Of a DNA stretch of 64,000 nucleotides, positions 37,533 to 51,887 are shown piece by piece (positions within the stretch are counted from its first letter, which is position 1; the number at the start of each line of letters is the position of its first letter). Origin of the DNA: Lethocerus indicus (Eukaryota > Arthropoda > Insecta > Hemiptera > Belostomatidae); the NCBI GenBank assembly GCA_019843655.1, contig JACDQD010000004.1:8494001-8558000 (forward strand), given 5' to 3'. Below the pieces are notes generated by a model. That model saw only the letters and a program-made list of their open reading frames with translations. It made no database searches and was not told where the DNA came from. The translations under genes and the position numbers were made by a program.

Positions 37533-38837
37533 GTGAGGAAATTCGTTTCGTTTTGATTCCTAATGCTGAACATTATGATATATTTGTCAGTCTACACATT
37601 CTTTTTATGTGAAAGTCCAACAAAATTGCTGGTTTAATGTAAAAATTCAATTTCAATTTTGTTCCCCCATTTATCATAGCAACTTTCATTTCTAGAGAGA
37701 ACAACGTGCGGACCGACAGTTTAATTATTCGCCTTATTTATCGTTATAAATGCAGCGGTAATAAAGGAAATTAAAAGCCTAGGGCGGCGGGGTAACGTCC
37801 CATTCGCCGTTAAAGGCAGTTCGGTTAATTCGCAATAATTTTAATAGCTGGCTCGATGGGACCAACAGTAAAAGTTACTGCTTCCGAACAACAAACGACC
37901 GGTTCTGGCTATAATTTCATTGTTTTGCGTTTGCTTCGTTCAACAGTCCCGGGCCCGATTAATATTTTCGAATTTTCGGCTTGTTGCTTCTCGAGTTATA
38001 GCAGCACGGTTTTTTCAGTGATGAATTACGAGGAGAGTTTGTCAATTTTCGCTTGTCCGGTTAGTGAAAAAAAAGAGGTCGAAGACTATAAATTATATCA
38101 ATTTTACCCTTTTTCTCTAGCCTTTACTTACAAACCGTTTAAAATTATATAAATTATTTTCAAAACAATATCTAAAAGATTTACTCACCAACAGAATTTA
38201 GTCAAAAAAGAAGCCAGAGGTTAAAGTCAAGTATATTTTAGTTGCTTAAGCTAACTGCTAACAAATATGCTAGCAGCATTAACTTTTAAATAAAATATTA
38301 ATTAAAAAGGAAATCCTGGCCAAAAGCTGTACCCACCGCGAGAGATGTTTGTGGGGAGCTTAAGCCTCTACTACCATTAATGTTATATTTAATCAGAGGT
38401 CCCAAAACGGTGGGTATTAGGGGCATTTAAGTCCAAGTGACCTCGTCTTCGGGAATAATTACCGTTATTTATCTGGGGAATTCTTGTTGGGGTTGGAGGA
38501 TATTCCTTGCGCAGCGACCGGCTTTCCCACCGATCGCCAAATAAGTCTCGACTTTGAGAAATGGGATTTTGGCTCCCGGAACAATAAGAGCCACCCCCGG
38601 AATCCGCCCTTCCGAATTTGAATACCGCTATTGCATTCTAAATTCCTTTCAATAACAATTCAATTCTGATTATATTGTAACTGCAATAAAAAATAATTTC
38701 AACGTTCAAACGTAGCAGGTAGGTTTCAGTTTTCAACTAACATATAAAATTATCTCAGCTACCAGTGGCTCGCAATAGGGGGTTTACCGACCCCTTTCCT
38801 AGAGAAATGCAAATAATTAACTAAATCCAAATATCTT

Positions 38838-38892
38838 CATATATTTAGCATCCAAACATATATTTAGCATGTTTTGAAATATATATTTAGCA
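38838..38892 (+). repeat. Three-copy 12/13-bp repeat
   Basis: CATATATTTAGCA at 38838-38850 and 38857-38869, and ATATATTTAGCA at 38881-38892. Spacing is 19 then 24 bp. A partial fourth unit (CATATATTT) follows. Possibly a decayed minisatellite or a cluster of AT-rich protein sites. Confidence 0.75.
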
Positions 38893-40246
38893 GCATATAT
38901 TTCATGTACGCTGATATAATTAACGCAAACGTATTTTTAAGTCAGTCGAGAAAATATTTCACGAGCGTTATTGCAAAGTTTCCTCCCCGAGAAAAAAAAT
39001 GTAAATTCAAGAACTGGCTCCTATTAAGTACATGAGAAAGAGTCTCGTTTTATTGACTTATCTGGCCTCTGACGTCAAGGGTCGAGGTCGGATCCCCTTT
39101 GTTTTTCTCCGTTCTTCAATTTTGTTCAGTCTGTTTTTAAAAGTTTGCACCGCAGGTCTTCTCGATATTAAACAATAGGCGAGTACAAAGGCGTCACTCG
39201 TAGGCCGAGAAGAGAATGAATTTAATTCGGATTCTTACAGACTCGGAGCGAGCGGGTTTTCCCCTCCTTAACCCCTTTTCTTGGCTGAATTAATTCAATG
39301 AAAAGAATTGTGTTTTTCATATTGTCCGGTGCTAAGATATTGCTGAAAATCATTTTTCGAATTATTTCCAACATAACTATATGGGACGATTTTAATATCC
39401 CATATTCTTCATCGGTATTAAATAGAAATAATGATCGATGCCCTTACACGAATGGTACGGAATTATTAATTTAGTCGGTAATTATTTTAATTTATTTCAT
39501 TACTTTTGATTAATACATTTTATACAAAGTTTTATACTTCATTGGCTAGAAGACCCATTTCGAATCACGAAATTCAGGTATATTAAACAGTAACATCCCT
39601 TATATTAATTGCTCGGTAATTCAAATATTGCTTTGGATTTAATTAATCGTCCGCCAGATTGGTAGAAAATTAGATCAGGATGATTAAATTGTAATTGCAT
39701 AATTATAAACACTCCGAATTCAATATCGGAAATTGTCGGGGTTATTAGGTACGGGTGTAAGTAATTCAGAGTAACATTATAAGTAATAAATAAGATTAGT
39801 ATAAATAAATATAGTATATTTAAACCTCTCCTTAAATGTAATTTTTCACGCTCGGTTAACAAAACAGTGAATATAGTGCGCCATTCTTTACCTCGGAATA
39901 TAAATCGTTTTCGATTAAAAGGTTTTTTATTAACGCTTCGTTCGGAGTCGACCCAATACACTGTAATTAGCGCGTGCAAGGGGCCCCGTGTATCATCGAA
40001 TTAAGGCCCGACGCAGAGGCTCCCCGGGCACCGAATTATACGCTGCCCTAATACATTAATTGGATTACGCGAATAAATTGCTTATAACCCTGCGGAGGGT
40101 GGGCCGGGGGCACATACCCCTTTCCCAATTGGCCTCTGGGCAAACACCAGCCGTGTCCGGGCCCAACGCCTTCCCGGTCATTATCTACAGACCATTCGAA
40201 ACCGCCGTCACAAAACGCCACCTGCGACCTACGGCCCGGTAACAGT

Positions 40247-40266
40247 TACCTACCTACCTACCTACC
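40247..40266 (+). repeat. (TACC)5 microsatellite
   Basis: Five uninterrupted TACC units. It is not the insect telomere unit TTAGG/CCTAA. Confidence 0.95.
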
Positions 40267-41959
40267 TTCAGGTTCAATTATGCCGAGAGGGCCCCTGTTA
40301 AATCAAATCTACTGAAAGCGCCACACGAGACCCTAGCAACACGCCCCTGTCGGAACCAGAGGTCAATATCAAATGGGGGTCAAGCAAATAGACCCGCCGA
40401 CCATTTGCTAATATTGCACGTAGGTTTTGTTCGTAACCAATATTTATAGATAATTTCAGTATTTAATAATGAGCTAGTCGAGCCACATTCATAAAGGGGG
40501 CTGCAATATCATATAATGCAAGGGCAAGTGGAAGTATCGGAAATAATTCATCTTTTCCAACCGGTGCACAAAGGAAATCCTTGTTTTTTCTTTGGAGGTG
40601 CCATATTATATTCTCTATATTCGGGAGTCTTGAGTCGAGCCTGAAGGAAATCGGAGCGGTGTTATCCATTGTCCAGTTGGGCCGTAGCTTGCGAGTGGGG
40701 GCAGAGGCGACCCCATGCAGGCCCTAACTGAATTATTGGCCCACTTAATGAAGGGGCTTTTCGGTGGCGGCATTGGTGAGGGGGGCAAACAACGGAAGGG
40801 AGTTTTAATTTCCGGCCACGGTGGTGGCCCCCCTCCCCCGCCACACCGTACATCCACGGGAAATTCTGTTAGCACCCGATCCAGCCTCTTATTCATGTGC
40901 AGCCTGCATTTGACAGCCGGAAATAAATAGAATAATTTACAATTTGTTTTGAATTTTATAGCGTCCCTTATTTCGACACCTAATCAGACCTCAAATACCG
41001 AGGTTGGAAGAATACATTAGAAAAGTTGGTCAAGATTTTACAACTTCATTAATTATATTCGGGATGTTAACTTGGTAACAATTTTTCCGGAATTTTGCTC
41101 TAGGACTAACGCCTATTCTAGCTCTGGGAAGAATAAACGAAAAGACAGTGTGCAGACCAGAATTATGACAAATGTTCTGAAATAAGTTTCTACATACAAA
41201 TTAGTATACGTACTAACTAAAAATAAATACGGACTTTACTAGTAGACTTATTATACTGATTTTAGTATGAATGGATTACACAAATGCTTAAAGCATATCA
41301 TATCTTTTAAATTTATACTTGCGATTAAAATATGTATTTCTACTCAAATCCAATCCGTCGAAATCCTCGCGATTTTTGTTTATACTGTTCTCAGAGATTG
41401 TTTGATGTCGGGTATTGGAATTTGAGCGAGGAAAGCAGTGCAAGCGCTAACTTCGGAGCTCATCTAAAAACTCCGCGTGCGGAAGCTGCTCCCACTGGGT
41501 CTAACCCCACACTATTAAATTAGTTCCACACGTCTCCCTCTCTCACTCCCACCCTCTCCCTGCCGCCCACCCCACACTCGGGTCCCTCACCCGGCTTGCT
41601 TTCACTTTCGAAAAAGGCGAGTAGAAGCCAATTACTTGTCGGGCCGGCCATCAACTGCTGCGAGGGCGACGCCGCGTATCCTCCCACGCATATTTCCCCT
41701 CAAGTTCATTAGTGTAAATTAACTTACCGACCGGCATTTATGCGGGTGGCGCGCGCCTTCAATCCGGCCCTAATTCCGTCCCTGCTCAGGTTTATCTCTA
41801 CCGAGTAAAACTTATTTAAAGACCAAATCCAGGGCTCTTTTGGTACATAAAAATGGGTACATAATAAAATACTATTTGCGGCATACATTATAATGAAATA
41901 CAGCGATGTTTTAGTTGTCTGTTCTTGCAATCGGTGGAAGTGCAATCAATACAACACTC

Positions 41960-41989
41960 GTGGATGTGACATTTATTGAATACATCCAC
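41960..41989. other. Hairpin, 8-bp arms
   Basis: GTGGATGT (41960-41967) and ACATCCAC (41982-41989) flank a 14-nt loop. Arms of this size are expected by chance in a window this long. Confidence 0.45.
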
Positions 41990-44900
41990 AAGATAAATAG
42001 AAGTTTTCAATTAAAGTCCCTTCCCGAATTCCAATTGGTCTTCTGCCCGAAATGAACTTCTTTTGCGCCGAAATAAGGTCGGATCGATTGAAAGTTCGGA
42101 CTGGGGGATCGGTGGGTGGCAGGTTAGGAATGTAAAGTGCAGCCCAGTTCTATCGGCGGACCTTTTGTCTCGTCCCGCGTCCAGCTAATCATGTTAAGAT
42201 TGAACACAGCCAGGGGTTGAATGGGGGTGGGGTACGGTGCCAATATAGCCAGGGGCCGGGTGTCTATTGTCCCTTCCCGGTGAGCTTTTGATGGGGGTCC
42301 GGCGGCCCCTCTTGTTGCCCACCGAACAACTGCCCAATAAAGCGCCCGGTGCGCCGCCTCCTTTGCCTACAAAGTGAAATCTCCTACGCTCAACATTAAC
42401 CGAGCCGTCTCCCGACCGGACGATAATTCGGCTCGAATTAATTCCCAGGCCCTCTCCTCGGACGCCCCGCCACTGACATACCCACCCTCCGACCGGCGCC
42501 ACTTTCATGCTTGATTATCAGTAACTTCAGTACGATAACTAAAATGGGCACAAGTATAATACTTTTAAACATTTCCTTGGCCAATGGATAAAACTAAACA
42601 TCTAAAAAGGGACATATTTTGTTTCATACTTTAGCCACTGTTCTTATTAGTTCCTAAAAGTATGCTAAATATATAATTATTCGTTGGAGACTATTTTGAA
42701 ATATACAGGGGGGAGGGGAAGATGGAGATGTTCGACACAATATGAAAATTTAATGAAATGTTTAAAACAGTTATTTTTTAACAGGGATGTTAATCGTACT
42801 AAAATATCGTAGTTGCTCAATGTAGTGCGTTTACGACGTAGTAAAAGAATCGTTTGGTCGTTCGTACAGAAAATTATCGCGTAATGTGGTTCGGGATTAA
42901 AACCGGGCTAGAGGGACGAGTTAAAACCGAAAGTAATGGTCGAACGACCTGAGTGGGAGTGGGCCCGGCTACAATGGCCTGCCGCACTGCCAACCCTTGT
43001 CTTTCGAGAGGACGCCCGAGTGAGCTATTTTTTTTACCATTAAGTTTAACTATTATTTCTGTTGCGATTTTTGCTTCCACCGGATTCAACCGGTAACAGA
43101 GCAGTGACGACGCAGACAGGGATTTTTCCCCGTATTTTTAAACAGCGATCCATCACTTAGTGATGTTTTACGCGCTCCGAGGTTTCACAATAAACCATTG
43201 TTGATCAACGACCAGAGAGTATAATGCGACACCGTTGTGGATCGCATAACAAGAGAACAACGTGGATCAGTTTTCCTCGAGGTACTAGAAACCACATATT
43301 GAGTAGGGATGTTATTTCTTGTTGAAGCACGAATGCAAAATGAGATGCCACTTGTATTGTAACCACTCTAATGAAGAGTTAACATAACATACTTGGGTAA
43401 GTAAATATGCATTTTAGTTACTAACACTATCGTTTTATCAACCCAATCTCAGCAATGCCCCACCTATTTACAGTATTTCTTCAACTTAACGTTTTAAAAA
43501 TACCGTACAAAGTACAACCAGCCTTTAGTCGCCTAAATCGCGCAACGCCCGGCGAACGTAGATAGTAAAAATAAAAATTGCAATGAAAGGAAGGTACAAA
43601 TGTAGAGGGGGATTCTTGGGACAATTTAGCACACGTCATCGTCACGTCCAACAAGTGAAATATGGGTGGGTGTTATTGAGGGAGCCGAGTGGAGAGATGA
43701 GTTTCTGCCGGGCTATCGGTCAATGGGGGTCGAGTGTGAAGGTGAAGCGACTGCTAACTTGCCAGCAGCCGCCAGTAAGTAGCGGTGATAAATGGCCGCG
43801 GGGACACTCCCTTAATTACCGCTCCAGTTAACAAGGACACTGGAGATTGAGGGCCCCGCCGAGAGGATCATGCCTCAATCAACTCAACAATGGTGCATTC
43901 TGAAATGACCGCACGAATTCGCGCATTGAAATACGATGCGACAATCTCTATTCCGATCGAACACGAATCTCGGCGTCCAGATTAAGAATCGGTAATGAGG
44001 CGGCAAGTCGATAAAATTCTCCCTGAATTTAGTGGGCCGGAGCGCCGTTCGTCATGTCCCCTAGACAGGGCGGAAAGAAGGCGCCCACTGCCCGAGAATA
44101 AGGGCCACTCAGACCTCGAGCTAATCGGCCGCTTATCCCCAAACTGGCGTTGATAAACGGCCACAGGATCCAGCCCGTCATCGACCGTAAGGGGTGGTTC
44201 TCTTAGGGGTTGCGCCCTGCTCTAATAGTTTAAAGCTCCGATAGATGGAATAGTTTTTATAGCGAATGGGGACACCTTTGGAATTCTCTGGGAAAACCGT
44301 TCAGGAAAGTAGCCCATTTTTTTCCTGTTCATACCTAATTTGTTATAACTGACTGAATCATCCTCTGTACTTTTTCATACGAAGTAATATAATTGAGTAA
44401 TTAATCTTTAATAAATAATAATGTAATTTAAGCTTAAGAACATCGGTCGAAAACAAAACAGTTTTAGGACACTAACTTGTATTCGTTATTTCGGGTTTTT
44501 ATAGAAAAACAAATCCATATATTCCTAGGGGTAAGTTTTTTAGCTCCAATATATTTTAAATTCCCGAACAGAATATTATCCTACCTGGTGGTTTTTATTT
44601 TCAGTTTACTTTCCTCTGATATTAATTTTGCGCATACATCAATATACCAACATAGTGTTGTACTGCGTATGTTAGTATTTCTAGATATACCGAGTAAACA
44701 TTAACTTAATACGGTTTTCATCATTTATGTCGTCTGTTGTCTCCGCTGGCCAATTCGGTCTCAGGGCGTCTGTATAATATTTGCGTCGGAAATAGGTAGG
44801 GGCAAAGCGAGTTTTCGATTTCGGAAAATAACATGTTATTTGGATGGGTGGCGGTCGGGAACCGTTTCGAGACGCGATGCGACGCGAAGACAGGTCGGGG

Positions 44901-47900
44901 GGAACACCGGTCGGTATTATTCGAGACGGGACGTTCGCCGTCCGTCTTTATTCGGACACGGAGAACGCTTGTAAAGTTTAATTAAATCCGTTCAGACGAG
45001 GCCCAGATATTCTGGAAGGTTTCGTACAGAGCGTACAACTACCGCTCCTATTAATTAACCAAACATCGAGTTCAGACATTAGCCGAGAGGGAGGGAACAA
45101 GAGTCCTTGAGGATGGCGCCGGAACAAACCGAGAAACCGATTCATGAATAATATGAACACTAAATTCTCGAATGAATAACCGAAGATATCTGACAAAAAT
45201 TTGAAGTAGAAACAATGATTTCGGATAAAACTCTGTCGGGAAAATTCTGTCGGTTGGAGTTGTGACTTTAAACGCTAGATCTGCCAGTGAAACTATTGGA
45301 AACGGTTGCCGCCGGGGGCAGCGATCTGGCACGGCTCAATCGGTCGCCGAGCCGGTCCTAACCGAGCTTCGTTAATAAACTGTCGCCGACACACGACAAA
45401 TTATAATGGAACTTTGCCAATTTAACTTTTTTGTATTCAAACCAAGTAGTTGACTTGTTTCGCGGAATAGGGGGATAGGGAGACAGCGGTTGGAAATTCG
45501 TTTACCGGGAATTAATCACGTTCGGAGCCATTCCGCTTTTGTAACCCGTTACGCGTTCCTCTGTACGCCCCCCCCGCCCTACGCTCACCGGATATTGGTT
45601 TCGGCCGTGAATTTAAATTGAAAAGAGACCCGGGATATCCGACCGAGCGCCAAGCCGGGGCAAAAAATATGACCAAATAAATTATAGCCGAAACGATGTA
45701 CGAGTTGGACTATTTCCTTCGGTAATAAAACATAGCTGGCGGGAATCGAACAGTATGCTTGTACAACCGGCTTTAGCCAACTTTTCTGGCCGCTGACCTT
45801 CGAATCCCATATTAAATCTACCGGAATGCTCCTAGGGATGGTTTTGAATTTAATGTTTTTGGTTCTTTGTTATCGATTCAGAGGGAATTAGTCCGTTTCA
45901 TTTCTACTTCATCATTGGAGATGTTGGTCTGTATAGAATTTGCGTATAGACCGTAGTTAATATGATATTATTTCCAAATAAAAAGAAATAAATTTCTTTG
46001 CATACAGTTTATAAATGACTTAATAGGCCAAAATCTTGCGATCTAAAGGATTCTCTATTAAATAGATCCCTTTGAGCAGAAATCCTTATTTCAATGAAAC
46101 ATAATGTGAATGTTACACCAGTTCTGGAATATGTGAAACATCCATATCCAACGTCGAGCCGGAGAATGCGCGTTAGCTCCGGGGGCTTTATATTCCCGTT
46201 TCTCTCGGAGCTGTTTTAGCCAATATGAAATTCACATGAGGACATGGAAAGTATATTCGCATCTGAATGACTCGCATGTACGCTTTTGTACTGTAACATG
46301 TTTGTAGAATGACAATGTTGCGGCTAATTATTATACATTCCCTTTGTAAATACCAAAACCAAAAGTAACTATGGATTTATTAGGTAAATCTGCCTGAGAT
46401 TCACCTTATTTATATATTATAAGGAATTAAAAATAAATAGAATAGAACTGACATGCCATTGTTATTCATATTGAAATTTGTAATTTAGAAAATAATGTCA
46501 TGTTTTCATGACAGTTTGGTCTTATTGAAAACAAAAATAATAACTTATCTTCTTTCGAAATGTAAGCTTCGCCTTATCTAAATGACTACACACTTCAACT
46601 ACATATCTCAAAATTTCACTGTTTTCATTATTTTGCATTTAATACTATCCATCCTACAACTATCACATATTTATCCTGTTAATATCAATACAATCCAATT
46701 ACTGAGTACTGATTTTAAGCGTATTATATATTTAAATGCATTATTCAACGTTCAATTGCAGTATCAACGTTAATTCACAGAACTTATTGCCATGGTCTCT
46801 GAATTGTGGCAACCACCGCTCCGGACGAGAGTCGTGAACTCTACCTAGTGACGCCTATATTATACAGCCTAATTCATGTTATTACACGAAAATAATGGTC
46901 AGTAGACTAGTCGTAATGCAACGACAGTACATTACCGCCGAGACGAAATGACGCTTCACATTTATCTCGAGGATAGAAAATATAGGAGGCTTCACTATTT
47001 CTTCCGTTTCCGAACGTTCGGCGAGTTAAAATGCGGCTCCACAACTTTAGATAGTGGGTGGGGGGGGTGGCCTTTCCGAGAGTGGAAACTTTATTAAAAC
47101 CTCGCCGTCGGGCCGGAGTGAATCCCGCAGGGCGGGGGCGGGGCGGTTTAAGTGCGGAGCGATATTTAAGTTGTATCACAAAGCACTTAAATTATATAAA
47201 GTGGGGGGCGTCGAGCGGGCCCGAAAGTCGAAGAGGTTGTGGTGGGGGAAAAGGGAGGCTTTTAATTTCCCGTCGGCGCATCTTTATGTAAAGCGGCGAG
47301 TGGCTGTCGTTGGCATTCCATTGTGCCGCTCTACTGGCCCTCCTCCCGGCCCCGGGTTCCTCTCCCTTTTTGATATATTAAAACGTATTTTCGGCGAACG
47401 AAACATTACATTTTCCCCGGCGCACTGTGTTATTTCATTTATATAATTTCTTCACTACCGCGGATTTTTCTCTCCCCCTCCCACCGCGGATCTCCCCGTT
47501 TGAAACTCGAGGATGCCCCTTTACATCCTTTTGGGCTCCACGAAGCGTATACAATTTTTGAGTCCTCTAACAGCGCATATTCCGGTGTAGTTGCGTTACG
47601 AAGTAGACTGCAGATGGAGCCGCAGCATTACAATTTCGCCGGATTTCGATAAAGCTAAACGAGCTAGTTATATCTAATGCTGCCCATTAGCGCGTTTTTA
47701 TACAAACTATTTTTGGCGTCCAATTCCTGCGTCATTATGTCCAGAGATATCAGAGACTCGTCTACTTGAACCTTCTACCGCTTCTAGTGTTTGTCTGGCG
47801 GAATAACCCGCTTTCGAACAAATATTAGAGGAAGGAGCTACTTAGTACGGTTGATTGCAACATGCCAGACATCTCTGTATAATTCATATATTTGTTCGTC

Positions 47901-50900
47901 ATTGTCAAGTCCAGAGCGTGGGGGGGAGTCTGTTGCCTGAATGGGTGGACTGGGGGAGAAGAAGGAAAACATTGTAAATTCAACTTCATCGATCGTACGG
48001 AGATCCCGGGGGTTTACCGATGTTGAATTATGCGAAAGTGGAGTTAGAGGGGAGGAGTGGGAGGGTTCGGAGGGCGGGTTGTTTGAACGGAGGAAGAGTA
48101 ACACGGGGCGGTCTGCAGTAAATCAAACCGCCTCAAACTGGCAGTGATGAATTACCAGAGGAAATCGGTATAATTAGCGAGGGTTCGAGCGCAACCGCCC
48201 ACCCGCCCCATCGTCGGCCCGAAATTTTGACACGGACCCCACAGATTGAAGGGTGCCCCGTGAGCTCGAATCAGGAAATTAGCAGGATGGAGCCACCCAA
48301 ACATGTACCTCGCTCACCCCGCTAGTCGTTAAAGATTGTTTACAGAGTAGTAGTGTCATCTGTCCCTGATTTGCTCGATATTTTCTGATATGGTAGACCG
48401 CTGTCGGCTTTTCCCGATAGTTACTGACATTTCGTATTAAATGTTAAATTAAAGAAAACGCGCTACAATATTTTGATAAAGGCATAGTGATTTTTATGTT
48501 ACTGAATTATGTTAAAAACACATTACATATTATTTATTTGTTTGTCTCGAACGTTGAGCCCCGTGTACAGCCTATTAAGGGCAAATTTTAAAATAAAAAA
48601 TATCCTTTAAATTATAAGTAACTTTTTTCCGTCAATTCGTAGTGGGCAACAGATCGGTGGTATTAGGAAGGGGCGCACGCACGATTCAGTTCATTTCTAC
48701 TTTTAAAAATTGTTTGGAGGGAAGACGAAAACATTACTCAGATGTGGAGGGTAGCAGGTGGGCGGGACTCGGTTTATAGATGCGTCCAATTACTTTATGG
48801 CAACCCGGGCAACGCTATCTGTTCGAGCGGGGAAACCGGTCCACTCGCCGCTCTACGTAAGTGTACAATGCACATCCACTCCTCACTCACCTAGATTTTC
48901 ACGCTCTCTCGAAAAGGCATTTCGCTTATTGCGCGGTCCGTTCAGATTTATTGCCGTCAGATATAGTGTTCGCAACAGTGCAGTGTATTTGCAGGTTGTG
49001 TTCTACATTCAATCATGTCAATGGACAAAAATGATGCTTCTTCCGGCTAGAAAAAACTGCGTTTGCCCACCTTTCGAGAATAATAATTAGTCATAATACT
49101 TAACAGTTGGATTTCCTAAAACTGCTTGTTCTTGTAAGAAATAATAAAAAAAATGTTTTTTTTTCACATTCTCCTTCGTCATATTTCGATGCCGTATTTT
49201 AAAAAATAATCATGCTGATTCTCCAATAATGGAGATTTAAAAAGTGAATATTTTTATTCACTATATCGGACTTATGTTAGGATACATTATTAGCAATATA
49301 CATAATGGTTATACATTCATACAGGTTATAGAAGCGAGCCTAATTTCGTGTATAAATAAGTACACCTTCTGTTATATGAAATTGGTTGAACACTTTTACG
49401 CTAAAGTACCCCCTAAATACAGATTATTGCATATGCATAAATTGTAAGGGGAAAGTAATTAATATTTATCTAATTAATTGACCATTATCCGAACTGGTTG
49501 AATTTGGGAGTAGCTTGCAAATAAGGCTAATTAACAATAATTTTCGTTTCCCTTAGGTAGTGGCGCAAAGTCATGAACACATGCACACCGAGTTTACCTA
49601 GCTCATTTTATGCACACGGCATACATCCCTCCTGTTTTACGCGCGAACTTTTCACCACCCTAACGATACTCCACCCTTATACGGTGCCCGGCCAAAGGGG
49701 CAAAAAGGGGTCCGGGGGGAGGGCTAACGGGCCGGACATAAGATACGACAATTACAGAGAGCGCCTACCCGAGAAGTTAGTCCGTATAAAGGCCGAGTTC
49801 GGGCGAGGGGAGACCCCCAGAATGCTTGAAACCGAGACCGACCGGTTTTTTTTATTGGGCGGGGGCGTCCTTGTTTAGAGTGGACGGTGGGGCACTGTTA
49901 GCGAAGGGATATTGGCGGCCCGGCAACTTCGCTGTTTGCTCTAGACCTCTTCCCTGTCAATCGGAGTTTAACGGATATTGCCCACTCACCGGTTAGTCAT
50001 TCCTCACGTTAGTGATAAGTTTCACGAATCTTATCACGAGACGTTATAATAAAGAACCTGTATTCGATAAAGAAATAACAAACTGAGAATCTTCCGTTGC
50101 AGATATGACACTGACACGGCTGCTTATATTCTTTTGGCCGGCACGTGCTTCCAATGGCCTTTTATATTTATATCATGAGACGCCTTATTAGAGGCAAAAT
50201 ATGCGATAAACACCGAGAGATAATGTGAACGTAATCATATTTTATGTCTGAAGAACGTAACTGAATCGACAATTTATATTCCGGGCGTATCTCCAAACGA
50301 ACCTCATACCGCCATTTTAGTTGAATCAATTACCACAAACTGATATATACTAGGGACGTGAAGATGCTCGCCCCGTCGGTTGCAAGTGTCACTGTTCGAA
50401 ACGTCGATACGAAATCGTGGGATGGACGGGGTCGCGGGATAAAAAAAAGATAGGGAAAAAAGAACTAGCGTTTGGCAGTAAATTGCCGAGTGCTCAATCA
50501 CCGGGCATTGTTCACATTGTCCGTCGTTTACACTCGACACAATGGCGGATTTGTTTCACCGCCGGTGGAACAAATGGGAGGCCGCCTACCGGCTCAATGG
50601 CTGGCCCCCACGCCCACGAATATAGACTCGGTGACAATGCCAGGGATATCGAATAATTAATAGTCAGTTTTTTATTAAAAACCGAGGGCACCCAACAATA
50701 TTCGCAGGATAATCGTTAGGCAGTTGAAAAAGATTTCCCTATCGGTACAACTAAAGCGTCCGTTTTTTTAAAGTGCGTATATTTACGAGGAATTTAATTC
50801 GCGAATGTTATATTATTATAACAAATAAAATGAACTAATATTGCACTTACTCGACGTTCAACATCCGTAATTTACTGCACCATATTCAATTGTGTATAAT

Positions 50901-50919
50901 TCAAATTTTTACTTTTCAA

Positions 50920-50968
50920 ACATCTTCGTCGATAGACGAAGATGTCGATAGGACATCTTCGTCCTATC
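50920..50968. other. Overlapping double hairpin (arm, anti-arm, arm)
   Basis: ACATCTTCGTC (50920-50930) pairs perfectly over 11 bp with GACGAAGATGT (50935-50945) across a 4-nt loop. The same ACATCTTCGTC recurs at 50953-50963, inside a second perfect hairpin, GATAGGAC (50947-50954) with GTCCTATC (50961-50968) across a 6-nt loop. The middle arm could instead pair with the third, which would break both small hairpins. The geometry resembles mutually exclusive RNA switches, but no gene, promoter or terminator accompanies it. It might equally be a replication-slippage product. Confidence 0.85.
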
Positions 50969-51887
50969 AGAGATATGCTTATATTTTGTTAATTTGTTCT
51001 TTGTTCGATAATATTCTAAACTATTGCGGGTCCCGACAAAAACTAAACCCCAAATAGGTCGATATTTACAAATAACACGGTTTAAAACGAACATAAGGAA
51101 AGCCAGATTTTTTATTGTTCCGGGCCACTTGTTTGTTTCAGTTTATAAAGGGTACGAATTTATCAAATAAGTGGTTTATTATATAACTGCTCCTTTATTG
51201 AGGCAATCGTAGCATAAAAAACGTTTTCTAACTAGTGAGCCGGTGGTCGAACTAAGAGCATTTGTGACGCCTCGAAGTGTTCGGGTTCAACGGGCCGAGA
51301 AGGCCACATTTCAGCGCGCGTTTCCCCTTCACCCCCAGGGGCCGGCTCTCACTAAATCAGGCCCTCCCCCTTTAATCTACGCCCGATAATCTCGAGTGCC
51401 GTCACCTGGAGAGTTAACTTTAAAAACGGGCCACATAGATCTTCTTGGGCCGAGGCTTCAATTTGAACTTTCCACTTAAAGCGAAAGCGATGTTTTAATG
51501 GCCAAGTTGGGACGATGGGACGCTCGAGAGGTGAGCGCCACCCTCCCCATCGTCCCTCGAAAAGACTATTGTCCTGCGGTGAAGTGAGATCGAAGCCCCC
51601 TTCCAGAATTCTCTCAAATTCTACCTTTACTTACTTTCAAATGCGCGATTAACTGAAACGATTCGAACACCAGGACGGTTTGTACAAACTGAGCCGGACC
51701 CGACTGCCTTCAATATTTTACCCATAAATCGATTGCTCCCTATCCCGGTCTTATCCGGACAAGACATTTCTCGTCCGTAGTATGTCTATTATTTGACGAA
51801 ATTATTATTTTTAAAAAATATAATAAAAAACTGCGTATCCGGGAGTCTTAGTATGACATGAGTTTCACGCCCGATATTAAAATAGAT
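50969..51887. other. Stretch without a supported gene
   Basis: Short AT-rich start, then a GC-rich patch (about 51.25-51.6 kb), then AT-rich DNA leading into jockey fragment 3. No open frame of note starts here. Confidence 0.6.

Larger units (their letters stand above)
37533..50919. other. Stretch without a supported gene
   Basis: Long gene-free block. GC-rich patches lie near 40.1-40.4, 40.65-40.9, 41.5-41.7, 42.2-42.5, 43.6-44.2, 44.8-45.1, 45.3-45.65, 47.0-47.4, 48.0-48.3 and 49.6-49.95 kb. The longest frames are 130 codons (47054-47446, plus) and 124 codons (39605-39979, minus); neither has a recognisable domain, and the first sits in a stop-poor GC patch. Small repeats at 38838-38892 and 40247-40266 are listed separately. 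No further copy of the jockey or foldback families was found here. Confidence 0.5.

Noticed and set aside
40247..40266. TACC array as telomere-like repeat
   Set aside because: The unit is 4 bp and is not TTAGG/CCTAA; only five copies.
42127..42137. GGAATGTAAAG matching the start of microRNA miR-1
   Set aside because: The match stops after 11 bases and no precursor hairpin surrounds it.
45735..45800. Minus-strand tRNA-like string with TTCGATTCCCGCC and GTTGGCTAAAGCCGG
   Set aside because: The A-like and B-like boxes are about 10 nt too close for a tRNA, and no acceptor or anticodon stem can be drawn.
46496..46513. TGTCATG-TTTT-CATGACA hairpin
   Set aside because: Seven-bp arms are expected many times by chance in 64 kb and nothing adjoins it.
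47054..47446. 130-codon plus-strand frame
   Set aside because: Lies in a GC-rich, stop-poor patch, with another overlapping open frame on the same strand; no domain.
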